DNA of 64,000 bases from Malurus cyaneus samueli (Eukaryota > Chordata > Aves > Passeriformes > Maluridae): positions 50,111,792 to 50,175,791 of the forward strand of contig CM019216.1 of assembly GCA_009741485.1 (NCBI GenBank). Reading direction: 5' to 3'. The translations under genes and the position numbers were made by a program. Below the pieces are notes generated by a model. It was not told the DNA's origin and did not search any database. It worked only from the letters and a program-made list of their open reading frames with translations. Every line of letters starts with the position of its first letter. The first letter of the stretch is position 1. Positions 26,101-39,200 of this stretch are shown here, piece after piece.

Positions 26101-29100
26101 GTTCCCTAGTATTGAGTATAAAGAAGTTTGTTTGGTTTTTTTCCAGAAAAGGACAGCTGGCTCAGTAGGAAATGGTGGAAAACACATTCCAGGATATCAG
26201 CAAGGAAGTTTTTAGGGAACAAGGTTTGAGTCATATATAAACTTTTGGACAAAAATTAATCCTACCATTTTAATTACACAGAGGTTGTCTAACTGAAGTT
26301 GAATTACAGAGGTAAAAGAGGCCCAGAAAATCAGTGCATTCAAAATAGTATGAGATAGAATATGTGGAATTTGGAAGCATAAATATTGGGACACAAAATT
26401 GTTCCTGGACACGAAGTCTATGAATCCATGAAAAAAAGCATGGATTTTACCAAACCACTAGATCAATGTGTTGAAGCAACTTCTATTTCCATCAGAATAA
26501 AGAGAAAGCTGATATAATGTACTGAGCAGGTTAGAGAAGTTGATCACATACTATTTTATACCCAGTGTTGTGACAAGAAAAAAAGGGTACAGTTTTCCTA
26601 TGAACATGAAGTTAAGTCATCATAAGCTTAAGCGTGCTCTAAGGAAATAATCTCAGTATAATTAGACATTGCTCAAACCAGATGATGTTCAAAACCATTG
26701 CTGTACATTTGGCAAGTTTCAAACTGAGATGCAGCCAATTGATATCAAGAAAGCACAAATGTTTTCATGGGTGTCGATAGTATTTTTAGCAGGATTTGTC
26801 TACTTCAGTACTTAAAGTACTGATCTGTAAACGTGGCAAATTAGCACGAAGCTTAATGCATCACTGAAGAGAACAGGCAGATCAGGTCACGTCTACATAC
26901 TACACAGTTCTTATTCTTTGTCCTGTAGGGTCCAAACTGACTCAGGGAGAAAAGTACAGGATACACAAAATGATTATTTCTCAGATAAACTCTAACATAC
27001 ACAGTATGGTAAGGTCAGATTTTGGTACTACATATGTGGGGCTCTGTTTTTCTGTTTGTTTTTAAATGTATTGATTCTTTGCTTTTGAATATCAGTGGGG
27101 AAAAATTTGCTTGGCCAAAACTCAGTTGGAGTCGAAGCTGCATGGAAATATGGTGGACAATGAAAAGAGGTTTTTAAATAGGTTAATCCTAAAAGGCAGT
27201 TCAAAAATAGCATCAGCCCACTACAGGATGTGGATGGTCCCCTCACAAACAGGGACACAGGAAAGGCAGAGATGTTTAATTCTTTCTTTGCCTTTATCTT
27301 CAACATTGATGATGGGCTAAAGGGGTCCCAGTGCCTTGAGCTGAAGAACCATGACTGTGAGCATGATAAATTCTCTGAGTTAGTGTGGGGTCTACTGGGT
27401 CCATATAAGTCTGTGGGGCCTGATTCATCCAAGAATACTCAGAACTGGCTGATATGATCATGAGGCCTCTCTCAATGATTTCTGGAACAGCCTTGGGAAT
27501 ATGGAAAGGCCCCAGTAGAGATGAAGCTGGCTAATGTCCAATTTTTTAAAAAGGTCAAGAAGGATGGCATGGAAACTACAGACCTGTCAGTCTCACTTCA
27601 GTGTGTGGTAAAATTATGGAGAAGATTTTTCTGAGAGGTATTGAAAAACACCTGAAGGATGGTGCAGTCATTGGTTACAGCCAGAATGGCTTCAAGAGGA
27701 GAAAATCCAGCTTATAAAACTTCATTTCCTTTTATGACAAAGTAACCCACCTAGATATCAAGGACAGCCAGATGGTGAAATCTTTCTGGATTTCAGTAAA
27801 GCTTTTCCTGCTGTTTCTCACAGGATCCTGCTGGACAAAATATCCAGCACACAGCTGGATAAACACATCATGCAGTGGGTGAGCAATTGGCTCATGGGTA
27901 AGGCACCAAAGAGGGCTGTAATGAATGGGGAGACATCAGACTGGGCACCTGTGGGGTAACACAGGACTCCATCCTTGGCCCTGTGCTCTTATTGATAAAC
28001 AACTTGGATGCAGAACTGGAAGGGGTGCTCAGTGTGTTTGCCAGTTACTGAATTGGGTGAAGCTGTTGACTCCCTTGAGGGCAGGGAGGCTCTGCAGAGA
28101 GACATTGATGAATTAGTAAGATGGGCAATACCAACCAAATGAAGCTTAACAAAGAAATGTGTCAGATTCTGTACCTGGCATGGGGCAACCCTGGCTGTAT
28201 GTACAGACTGGAGAATGAGGGGCTAGAAAGCAGCGCGGAAAGGGACCTGGGGGTCCTGATACATGGCATGTTGAACATGAGTCAGCAGTGCCCTGGCACC
28301 CCAGGAGGGGCATGTCCTGGGGGGCATCAGGCACAGCATCACCAGCCATGCAAGAGAGGGGATTGTCCTGCTCTGCTCTGGGCTGGGGCGGCCTCACTCT
28401 GAATATTGTGTTCAGTTTTGGGTGCCATAGCACGAAAAAGACATTCAGCTATTAGAGACTGTCCAAAAGAGGACCACAAAGGTGATGAAGGGTCTTGAGG
28501 TGAAGTGTTATGAGGAGTGGCTGAGGTCACTTGGTCAGTTCCTCCTGGGGAAGAGGAGGCTGAGGGGACAAATCATTGCAGTCTGCAACTTCCTTGTGAG
28601 GGGAAGAGGAGGGGCAATTTCTCTGATTTCTCAGAGAAAAATCAGAGTGCTGATTTCTCTCTGGTGCCCAGTGACAGCACCCAAGGGAATGGCCTGAAGT
28701 TGTGTCAAGAGAGGTTTAGCTTGAATATTAGATAAAGCTTCTTCATTTTCCCCAGGGCAGTGGTCACAGCACCAGCCTGACAGAGTTCAAGAGGCATTTG
28801 GACAATGCTCTCAAGGCACAGGGTGTGACTCTTGGGCTGCCCTGTGCAGGGTCAGGAGTTGGGCTTGAAGATCCTACCAGCTGTGGATATTCTGTGATTC
28901 TATGATCTTGAGGAAGTGAACACAGGGATCTGGATTGAGTAGGATTAGAGACAGTACATGGAAGTGCTGATGTTAAAGTGCCAGAAAATATTTCATCAAA
29001 GTGAAGGTGGTCAGGTCTTTGTAATAAGAGTTGCTTTCCTACAAAATGGAAGGTTTCAGTTTTTTACTTTAAAAAAAGCACAACCTGCAAATTCCACTCA

Positions 29101-31214
29101 GCAAGAGACATGAAGCTTAAAAGTAGTGTATTAGCTTTTCTCACTTTAATAACATCCTTGACATATAAGCTGTTCATATTCTTCAGAAACGTTAAGATAT
29201 GTCTGAGGATATTTAAAGCTAAACTTATCACAAAAGAAGAATCCATTATTTTTCAGAAAAGGTACAAATAATTTGACATGATGTCTTGAAAAAGTTGAAT
29301 TGCAAAGGATTTTTCTTTTGAAACACTTAAATTATTTTTGTCACATCTTCTTTTAAAAGCATATTGTTCCTGGCTACTTTTTAGGTATGGCTGCTAGATT
29401 CTTTTTGAATGTCAATGCTTGAAATATCAATCAAATGGAATAATTTATTTATGGAAGTTTATTTTAAGCCAGCTGACTTTTCCAAAGCATAATTTTAATT
29501 GGTTGTTTCAATATATTGGTATTAGGGCATAGTCTACAAATTATGACAAAATAGAGTATTGTGATTAATGCTTTCATTTCAAAAATATACTCGGTTGTAT
29601 GCACTAGCAATAAGAATGCACCTTTTGAAACAGCAAACAGCTTTTTTGGGAGGTAGATGCCTTTGACTCCAATGTACTTGTGACGGAAAAGGGTGTTGTG
29701 CTTTTTCATCTGCCCAGGTGCACAGTGATGGCTATGCAGAGCTCAGTGCTAAAGAGCTTTGTACAAATCATTGCAATCCCATGAAGGAATCAGTGTTCCT
29801 TAGAATAGTCTGTTTCCTTATTGAGGATAAATTATGTCTTTCAGACAGTAAGGCTGTTAAGGAGCAATCAGTACCATATGCATAACTTACTAAAATGATA
29901 AAACAATTTTAAAGTGTTCCTAAAAACAATTTTAAATTAAATCACAAGTTTGAAAGGGCCCACACTTTAAAAAATACCCCAAGGTAAATGAACAAAAACA
30001 AACCTTCAGAGTTCTTAAGATGCAGCTTGGATAAAACATTGTAGATTTGATGTGACCCATTGTCTAAAACACAGGAGAACATTAAATAAAATATCTCCTG
30101 TGGCTTTCATTTTGGCCTTTTGAAGTTGACATACGCTTTTTCAATCCTTTTTTCACTCCATACCAAACATATCAATATGGCATTTAACATCCAAAATCAT
30201 TCATACTGCTTTCCCTGTTTTTTCATTGTGAAAGGACTACACTTGGGTATCTTGTGGCAAATAATAGTGAAAGGAATAGTGGGGTATGCTAATAATGTGG
30301 GGGAAAGAAAGGAAACAGATTAGGCCAGAAAAGTCATTTTCTGAATCTATTATGGAATCTGCAAAATTATTTTGAATTTCTAAAACCTATATGGTGAAAG
30401 AAGAATAGAAAGGGTAATTACTTGTTAAAACTTGGTTCTCACAAGTCATCATGGGAAGCCTTTTCTCACAGGACCGATTTCCATTCTGCTAAAAGATTGT
30501 TTAATTCGAGATCAGCCAAAAGCTATATACAAAAATGCAAATCTCACACTGCCATTTTTATACCACATGTTTCATATGCTCAGCTTAATTTCTCTCCTAT
30601 TATGAAAGCCAGTCACGTAGAGGAGCACAAACTGTCGGATTGCACCCTATACACAATATATTTGTCCTTGCTTCTACTCATGAAACATTGTCTGGATTCT
30701 ATTCTAGCAAATAAGTATTAATTAACTAATTCAGCTTTGCTACTGTTTATAAACACTGCTAGCCATATACTTTGTGAAATGAACATTGCACTTACATGTG
30801 AAATGTAATAATTGCTTTTTATAAATTATATAGCCTGGGCTGTATTTTTGGAATCAACGTCTGAGAACAGTTGTCATAAAATATCGCCTGTTGCAATATT
30901 GCAATACTAAACCTGCTTTATGCTGCTTTGAAGGTTGGTTTTCTTTAAGCAAGCTAAAACAATAATACAGTTGCTATTTGCTGTTAAATATTGGTTTTGT
31001 TTAACATAGAAAAGAATTATCCACATTAACATGTGAAGCACTGATTGTGACAGCTAACCTGTGGAACTGTTTCACCACCAGCAGCAGAAAATTACATTCT
31101 GTGCTGCAGATTGTTACAGTCCTGGTGTATGAGGATGAGCTAGGTGAATTTATATGTAAGTTTCCATATGTAAGTTGCCTAATTGTCAGTTTGTATTTTC
31201 CATCTTCTGTTTAG
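23134..31214 (+). other. LAMA2 intron, 8081 bp
   Basis: The largest complete intron in the window. It contains the 1.8-kb CR1 at 27105-28905. The parts at 24440-25600 and 30760-31030 have higher complexity and could hold conserved non-coding sequence, but nothing coding is supported. Confidence 0.85.
27105..28905 (+). mobile_element. CR1 LINE, 5'-truncated, with reverse-transcriptase remnant
   Basis: The best-preserved CR1 here, about 1.8 kb, in the sense of LAMA2. It begins in ORF2 before the RT domain (ACTCAGTTGGAGTCGAAGCT) and runs through RT segments readable across shifted frames: SVSLTSVCGKIMEKI, QNGFKRRKSS, FLDFSKAF, SHRILLDKISS, LGPVL. The catalytic motif region near 28036-28062, FADDTKLG in the family, reads FASY followed by a stop, so the catalytic Asp pair is gone. 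The 3' end runs through AAGTTGTGTCAAGAGAGG and CACAGCACCAGCCTGACAGA to TTCTGTGATTCTATGATC. Several stops and indels make it dead. It shares a subfamily with the 10.8-kb copy. Confidence 0.93.
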
Positions 31215-31342
31215 GACTGCAAACACAACACAGGGGGTTCATATTGCGATAGGTGCGTTCCTGGCTTCTATGGTGATGCGACAAAAGGGACACCAGAAGA
31301 CTGCCAGTTGTGCGCTTGCCCCCTAAATATACCTTCTAACAA
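31215..31342 (+). CDS. LAMA2: LAMA2 exon: rest of LE6 and start of LE7
   Basis: Acceptor ccatcttctgtttag and donor gtaagt bound 128 nt, entering in phase 0 and leaving with AA of an Asn codon. The frame reads [30 protein letters not shown], then [12 protein letters not shown]. This supplies Cys5 to Cys8 of LE6 and Cys1 and Cys2 of LE7. [14 protein letters not shown] across the junction with the next exon matches mammalian LAMA2. All LE6 cysteines are present. Confidence 0.96.
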
Positions 31343-34300
31343 GTAAGTTGTATATTTGCTTGTATATTTACTTGCAATATACTTTTGTATATTGCACTTT
31401 TTCACGTAGTAAATTACTTAGTTTTAAATTAATGTTTCTACATGTATGATTGAGATATTTTTTTGTTTCAATAAAATAATGTATTCTGCGATATAAACTT
31501 TTATTTTTACAATTGTACAGAATGCTTAATTCCACTGACAGGCAGATGAAGACAAAAGCTGGATGAGACAAACTAGAAAGAACAACACAGAATTTGGATG
31601 ACTGCTTTTCAAATTAATAACTAGCATTTGCTTTTCTGTCCTCCTTAAGAGTAATTGTTTCTAGTTTTAAAGCTGAATGTGGAGCTGAATATGCAGATTT
31701 GACATGTGGGTTTTTTCTGCTTTTTCTTTTCCTTTTCTTCCAGTCTACATTCAGTGATTTGTTTGGATTTTGAATTCATCTTTAGAGCTTGCAAGTGAAA
31801 ATATTTTGTCAGCATATCTCAGAAAAATTAGTTGACATTTATATTATTAAATAAAAATAACAAGTGAAAAGTTATTCAAAATTCTGATCTAGGAACCAAA
31901 GTTTACTGCATTACAAAAGCTTGTCTATGCTGCTTGATAGCTTAACTTGATAGATCAAGTGGCTTTAACATTTTTTCATTGGTTTTGTCCCAGAAAACAG
32001 TACCTAGAAAATAACAGCACCAAAAGCATTTTACATGTTGTAGCTGAATAAAACCGTTCTGAATCTTGTCTGTGGCATTGCATCCTATTAAAATTGCACT
32101 ATCAGAGCAGGAATAGTCTAAGCACTTGCAAGTGGAAATTCCAGGGGATTGCAGAATGGGAGCCTGCCTTCCTGTTAACACAGCTCTTGAGTTGCTTTTA
32201 TTTAGATATAGATATATATATGGGTTTATTATATCTGCTGCCCAGGCATGGTTCCTCTGGCATTCTCATTACTCAGTATTTCCTTACTTTGGTAATTAAT
32301 TTTCTTTCTCTTGTTTGCTTGCTTGTGTGCTCACAAAGCAGGAAAAACACTGTCACATTTCAGTCTTGCACAGATGTGCAGAAAATGAAGCCAAATAGAT
32401 TAAATGTTTGGGTTTGACTGGTAAAATGCTTAGACATGTTCATTATGTATTCATCATAATTCTAGGTGCTTTAGTTTTCTTTTCTGAAGTTGAGAGTCCC
32501 CATTTTATTGATCAGTTTCCTTGAAAAATATAGGTACAAAACAAACACACAAAATAAATGTTCTGTGAACTGTGAAACTATGTGAGTCCTGAATCCTACG
32601 AAGTTTAGCTTTGTAGAACTCACTGTAAAGTTCAAGCTCTCGTGACATTACAATTCTAGACCAATTATAAAATTTGTATGTGAGGAAAAAAGAGATTTTA
32701 AAGATTTTATGTGTTACCTGTATGCTGTTAAAACACTTCTTTTGCTTTCTTAGTTAGTTACCAGTGAGTTTGTTATGCTAGGGATAATATTTGCAAACAA
32801 TTCAGATTCCTTCACGTGAAAAATAAACTACCAAGTTCATGTCACTGTACAGATATAGCATATGTCATGTTCTTTCTGAGTAACTGAATGAGGGAATAAT
32901 TGTATGTACAAATTATTATAAATAGCTGGGTACAGATTTTAATTCCTGAAGTATTTAATTCCTAACATGACAGGACAGGACATTTGTAGGTTTCTAAGTT
33001 TAATACTAAGTTTCTGCTGCGAAGAGAATATTGTCCATGTCATGAGCCTGTGAGATATATTTCTATTAAGAAATACACTTTCTATTTAATAGCAGTGTCT
33101 CGTTTCTTTATGATGTTTGTAGTGGTTCCTGTCATTGTTCTCATTGCACCTGGCTTACTTTCTTTGCAATGCCACATGAAGTGGAGACCTGTTCTAACCA
33201 TTGTAGAAATTATGTGGTGATTGTGTTGTTCTGTAGTTGATTTCAGTGGATTTTGCTGCTGCTAATTCCCTTTCTTGTTTCCAAATGACAGGAGTTTCCA
33301 TATGCAGTCATTGAAGCCAGTCATGTGCCTTCCGAAGCACAGCAGTCATAAGTGGCTTGCCATATATCAGAAAAGAGCTCTTGGCCAAATCAGGAAACTA
33401 AATTTAAAGTTGTCTTAGCTTGTTTTCTGCGTCCTGGGTTGTATTTTCCTATTTTTGCATTTATCTCCATATATGCGCTCATGTGATGGAGATTAAATCA
33501 ATACTCATGTTATAAATGGTCTGTGCATTGGATGCTTGACTTCTTTGTCCTATGTCTTCTATTAACATATCACTTTTTAAACTGTTCTAACTTTCTTAGT
33601 CCTCAAGGAGTTTCAAATGGACTGATTTTTTTTCCCCATAATTTCTAACAAATATAGATGTTAGAGATAATTGCTGCTCTTCTCTTGACATAGTCATAAA
33701 TTTAATATGGGTAACAAAGACTCTGACAGGAATCCTCTATCACTGGAAACGTGAGATATATGGTCTCTCACTCAGCCTGGGAAGGAGAGGAATAAACTCA
33801 TAGCATGGAAACTGGGAATTAGGGTTGATCTCAGAATTTCAATATTTTTGTTGAAGAATTAAATAAAATCACATATTGTCAGGGGTTATTTTCTATAACA
33901 TACTAAGAAGCTTTTAGGAAGCCCTGTCTCCCAGCATAGACTTATCACATACATATCCATACTGTGTATTCATACTTGTCCTGTGTCCTGACTGGTATTA
34001 GTGTTGTTACCCTATGTGAAAATTGCAAAGGGTAATGATAAATCAAGAGGAGGACTAGAATTTTTTGAAGCTTGTTTTGGCAAATCAATACTCACAGTTC
34101 ATTAGTATTTAGCACTAGTGAGTAATAGGATTTTCAATAATCAGGAAGATAAAATCTTCTCAGCCTGCTCTCATATATTTGCTTTACAGCATGCAGATAG
34201 AAATTTCTCAGTATATTAATGTTTAGTGTTGAGATGTGAACTAATATTAAGTCAGAGAAAGAATCAGGGAGGTTTGGTTTTAGCATAACCCATAAACCAT

Positions 34301-36114
34301 GGAAATTCTACTATTCGTAATTATTGCTTAGTAATAATGTGTTACATTATCAATGTGCTACATTATCATTATTATTATCATCATTATCATCCTTATTAAT
34401 TATTATCATTATTATATTTAAAATTTATGCAGTTGAATTCAGAGCTCTTGGTGGAACTTTGGCACAGTCAATTTTGTACAATACTATAATGAGCTGTGAT
34501 AGCATCTCTACAAAGTTTCCCAGGAAGCTCTTGGAAGGAGTGAGGTTAGGACTGACAAGTAGGAACTTACTTGAAGTGAGTCAGGTGTTGCTGATTATAT
34601 TCAGTGATAACATGTGCTTTCATTGCTGTTAAAGAATGGAATGAGCAATTATTGTTTCTTCAATTGATTCTTCATCCATTTGTGAATCTATTATTAAGTA
34701 AATGACATTGCAAAGTAGCACAAATGTAATCCTTATGGAAAAAGAAAAATCCCAGCACTTGTCTATGTTTATTGGACCTGACCTTCCTATTTGTGGGATA
34801 ACGCAGAATAAAGAATAACAGGATAGATCATAGGATGAATGACTCCTCAGAAGTCTGGTCACTAGCAGCTAATCACATCAAATGATGCTAATTAAGCTTT
34901 TCTGTCCTCCCTGGGCCTATTACTTTCCAGAAACTGTAATGGTATATTCTGCTTTAATATGTCCAAGGTCAAATTATGGCTATTCGTTATTATTGTAGCA
35001 TGAACTGTTACCTTGAATATACTTACCTTCTGATGTCTTTGTAGGAGCAATTCTGTTGCTTCTCAACTTCTCTTTTCCAAGGTTACAAAAGATAATCTGG
35101 TATTTTTTTTCAGATAGGTGCTTTGTATTCCCCTTTTGAATAGTCCTCCAACTATGCACTTACTCCCATTCTATTTCTTTTTTCCCCCTTTTTTCTGTTT
35201 TTCTACTTGGTTGCCCAGAATTGATTACCGTTATTTAAATGAGGCCTTATAAAGATGCTCATATGTCTCTGTCTCTAATAATCCTTACAGAATTACAGAA
35301 GAGCAGATTGCCTCTTCTTCTGAGTAGTGTCAGGAGGTTTCTTCAGAAAAGTGTGTTAAGGGAGAAAGATTATGGAAAGCAAAATGCTAACAGTGAAGGA
35401 ACACAGTTCAGAGTGAAACACAGGCATTGAGAAGTGGAGCTTGCAAATGGCTACAGTATCCTTATTTATAAAAAAGAGGGAAAAAAAACCAAGCCAGCCA
35501 AAAATAATTAGAGCACAGCAAAGAGGTAAAGCTTTCTAGTCTGCAAGCTATTCTTAAACTTCATCGTGCCTGTGCGGCCTGTTGCTTGAGGTCATTGGCA
35601 CTCGATTAACTCAAATACACTCTCTGGGAAGCTGTACCAGATATTTCCCATTTTGCCCCTCCCCTTTCTTGTTCTCTGGGTTCCTTTCAGAGTTGACTGT
35701 AGACAAAGTTAACTGAGCTTTTAATCGGTTGTCCTTCAGTAAGATTTATATAGGGGCCACATTATGGCATAGATTGTTTTGCCAGGCCCTTGGGGGCACA
35801 AACAAACAGCTGTACATTCCTGCCTTTTTAATGGTATCCAGACCACTCGCTGGCAGGCTCAAGTCCTGTAATAACAGGCTATTGGGATGCTGCCATCCGC
35901 TGCTCTATATTCAGTGTCGCAGAAATAGCAGAGTCATTCCAAATTCAATTTGCTGGAGTCGAACTTAAGCCCCATGTCCTAGACCAGAATCACTTTTCCT
36001 AGGCACTGTTTTGCAAATTAACAATCTCTGAAGTGGGAAGACAGCTATGCTGCTAACCATCTTTTCTTTATGTTTTTTCCTTGTTCCTGTTCTTTCTCAT
36101 TATCAACAACACAG
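31343..36114 (+). other. LAMA2 intron, 4772 bp
   Basis: Contains a perfect 10-bp inverted repeat just after the donor (31373-31396), an ATT/ATC imperfect microsatellite (34361-34416) and a higher-complexity block at 35540-35990 that could be a conserved non-coding element. No exon is supported. Confidence 0.85.
34361..34416 (+). repeat. Imperfect (ATT/ATC)n microsatellite
   Basis: Trinucleotide repeat mixing ATT and ATC units with one CCTT interruption and a short duplication of TACATTATCA just before it. Confidence 0.85.
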
Positions 36115-36201
36115 CTTTAGCCCAACGTGCCACTTTGACCGACATCGTGGGTTAATATGCGATGAATGCCCAGCTGGCTACGTGGGACCACGCTGTGAAA
36201 G
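36115..36201 (+). CDS. LAMA2: LAMA2 exon: middle of LE7
   Basis: Acceptor tatcaacaacacag and donor gtaagc bound 87 nt. The first base completes Asn from the previous exon and the last two bases (AG) begin an Arg codon. The frame reads FSPTCHFDRHRGLICDE, then CPAGYVGPRCE. It gives Cys3 to Cys6 of LE7. The Asn-Phe-Ser sequon is created across the splice junction. The acceptor has a weak pyrimidine tract near the AG, with the pyrimidine-rich stretch 20-50 nt upstream. Confidence 0.95.
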
Positions 36202-39200
36202 GTAAGCAGGCATCGTGCTTTTAGTCATATGAGACCTGAAACAGAAGTATTGATCACATAGAACTGTTCTGCCTTTTTATTACCTCCCCTTCTCATCCCC
36301 ATTCCTGTTCTGAAACTCACTGAAAAAACTCCTATGCCTTTTCCTCTGATATTGAATTTGTATTTTTCTAATGCTTGTTTTGTTTTGTGGTGGAATGTAA
36401 AGTTTCCAAGAAGCATGTGCTTCTGAGAGTAGCAAATGCTACTCATAAGTAAGAGTCTTTGTTCAAACAGTTTCTAATAGCATTTCTGTCACTCATCCTG
36501 AAATTCTTATGAATTGTTTGTCTCTTTTGTCATTTGAATATTTAGGGGATAGTGAATCAAATATGCAGTAAACTACTGATGCTTCATTTAGAGAAGTTAA
36601 TATGCAGTGAAAATACAGCTCCTCTAATAAGTTATTTGTGGATTTAATTATTTTTAAAAGAATATTTTACTTTTTTGTTGTTTCTTGTTTGCCATTGCAG
36701 TCTTTATTTAGCAAGTAGAACAAACTAAAAAGATAATACTTCTTTGTCAGATACATAGAAAAGTCAATATATATTTCCTACACTTATTCCTAGCTTTACA
36801 AAGGCATTATGCTGAAAGGATCCTATGAAGAATTTAAATGACACAGAGAGCCAGTGTGAGTTCTAGTGCTAAGCTCCCAGGAACCCCCTTCCACAGGAGG
36901 AGAGACCATATAGGCAGGGGATATCACCACTGTGTCTGGATGCCTTTGATCCCTTGGGACTTCACATGGATGGGACAGAGCAGTTTGTGTGCCAGGGATC
37001 TGTGATAGTTGATGATTCACTGTTGGCTTTGTCTCCATGATCTCAGTCTCCTGTGACCCTGCCAATGACACCTTTTAAGGAGGGGCTGGGGAAGCTGGAT
37101 GACCTTATAGCTTTAGAGAGTTAAGGTGCATGAAAACATGGTGCGTGTGTTTCTTAGTAGGCTTTTACCATTTGGCACTTCCCTGAGCTGCCTGAGGCAT
37201 TTTTCAAGGCAAGCTGTAAGAAAAGGTAAGGCTTCTGAATGAAGACTTAAAATATTCAGGCTGGGATGAGAAGAAGTAGGAATAAACCAAGAGCAAGAAA
37301 CAATGAGAAAAGCAGAAACCTGACCATTCACTGTGAATCTCCCTATAGGCCCATCTTTCCAATTTACAACTACTTCCTTTGAAATCCCCTGTTGTGCTAT
37401 ATCTGTCCTGAAGTGAGAGTGCAGGCTGTCACCTGTTTCCACCCATCATCACCGAGTCTGCTCCTGCTGCTGCTATTTCTGCCTGTCTTTTCCTGTCTGT
37501 CTGGGAAGTCATCACCTTCTTTCAGCTAGTGGGCTGTGAAGTTAATGACGGCAGGAATAAATCACATCAAGAGCACTTTGGTGGCAGTTTGTCAATGCGG
37601 GGTCATTGACAGCTTCCATTAGCAACAAGTGCTGTTTCTGAGGGGAGCACAGGCTGTAGATGCAGTAGGACAGAATCTGAATAAATGGCTGGCTTGGATT
37701 TTAGCCTGAACTCCTAAGGAAATGAGGCTACTGTCATCATTTTGTGTGTGTCTCTCTGACTGCCTGCGAAGTCATCTGAACTTGTAGGTCGGTTTCAACC
37801 AAATTTGGCAGAAGGTAGGAGGTCTCAAAGATGATAATTGTTCCCGAAGGTTTTATGAAAAGAAATGGCTGAATAGAGTTTAATAAATCAGGACATGTCC
37901 TAGCTAAGGGGAGAACACTGTGTGAACTCACACCTGATTAAACAGATAGAGGGAGAGCAAGAGAGATTACTAAATGTTCTGCCCATAAGAAAACTTTCAC
38001 AGGGCAAGGAAAAAGTGCTGCTGTAGCCTGAGGGATTATTCCCTGCTGAATAGCAACATCCTGGAGCAAACAATCAGCCCTTAGCCTTGTAACCATGAGA
38101 TATAAATCCGTTGGAAATTAGGCCATTAATTCCAAAGCTCAAAGAACTATTTGCTTTTAATTGTAACAAGTTGTTCTGAAATGTCTGCAGCTGTCAATAA
38201 TAATGATCAGGAGAAAGCATGTTGCCTTTTGCTATTAGCAGTGGCTGTATAATTGCTGAGAGAGTTTACATGAAATTCCATTTCATTTTGGCAGCTACAA
38301 AGTGACAAGTGATCTGAGCCACGTGATTCATTAGCTGAGCAATGCTAAATTATCATGACATATATTATGAAGTGAGCGTGTGCAACACTGTACTTATTTG
38401 GCCTAAAAATATATCCTCTTTCCCCTAGGGAGACACATATATATATCTGATTTGTAAAATGTCAAAAAAAATTGCCACTTATCTCACTGGAACTCTTCAG
38501 GAAAATGGTTGCTCAATATCCTGAGGGGTCCAGCTCATAACACCATCAAAATAATTGCAGGTATGAACTGTGTTGAGAGTTACCACATAATTATAGAGAG
38601 AGCCCAACTTTCCCATTTAATGTTTTTCCCTAACAAATTAGATATAGAAGTCTTTTCCTTTGCTCACTGTTCACTTTTTCAAAGGCATATGGGGTAGGAT
38701 GGACATTCTCTTAACTTCATTAAAAGGATGTATGAAAATGACAAAAGATTGTCTTTTTAGCCCAGCACAGTTGCAGGATGACAAAATCCATTTTCCAAAT
38801 ACAGTCTTGCCAGGGAAAAGAAGCAAAATAGGTGAGAGTCTGGCTTTTCCTGAAGCACTCCATTATTTATGTACATGGTTCCAGAGACCTTTTCCTCCTT
38901 GAAGGAGAGATGAGAAGTCAGTGTACCTCATGTGCGAGGAGAAGAGTGAGCTGACCCTGGTGACAACACTTCTGCCCTTTCTTGCCCCCACCTCCCCCAT
39001 TCCTCATCTAGCACACCATGCCACCAGCCACAGCCTCTCATGAGTACCGTGGCTTCAAACTGCTGCTCACTGTAGCTAATATAATTCTTCCACTTGTGCC
39101 AGAGCATCAAGTCTGTGTTGCTGTACTGATGGGAAAAGGGTCAAACATTTCAGGAGATTTGATACAGCAAATGTGTTAGGCAGGATTGTTTGCAGCTTGC

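Noticed and set aside
27028..28735. Several ORFs of 60-134 aa on both strands
   Set aside because: They lie inside the dead CR1 element and are either its broken RT frame or shadows of it.
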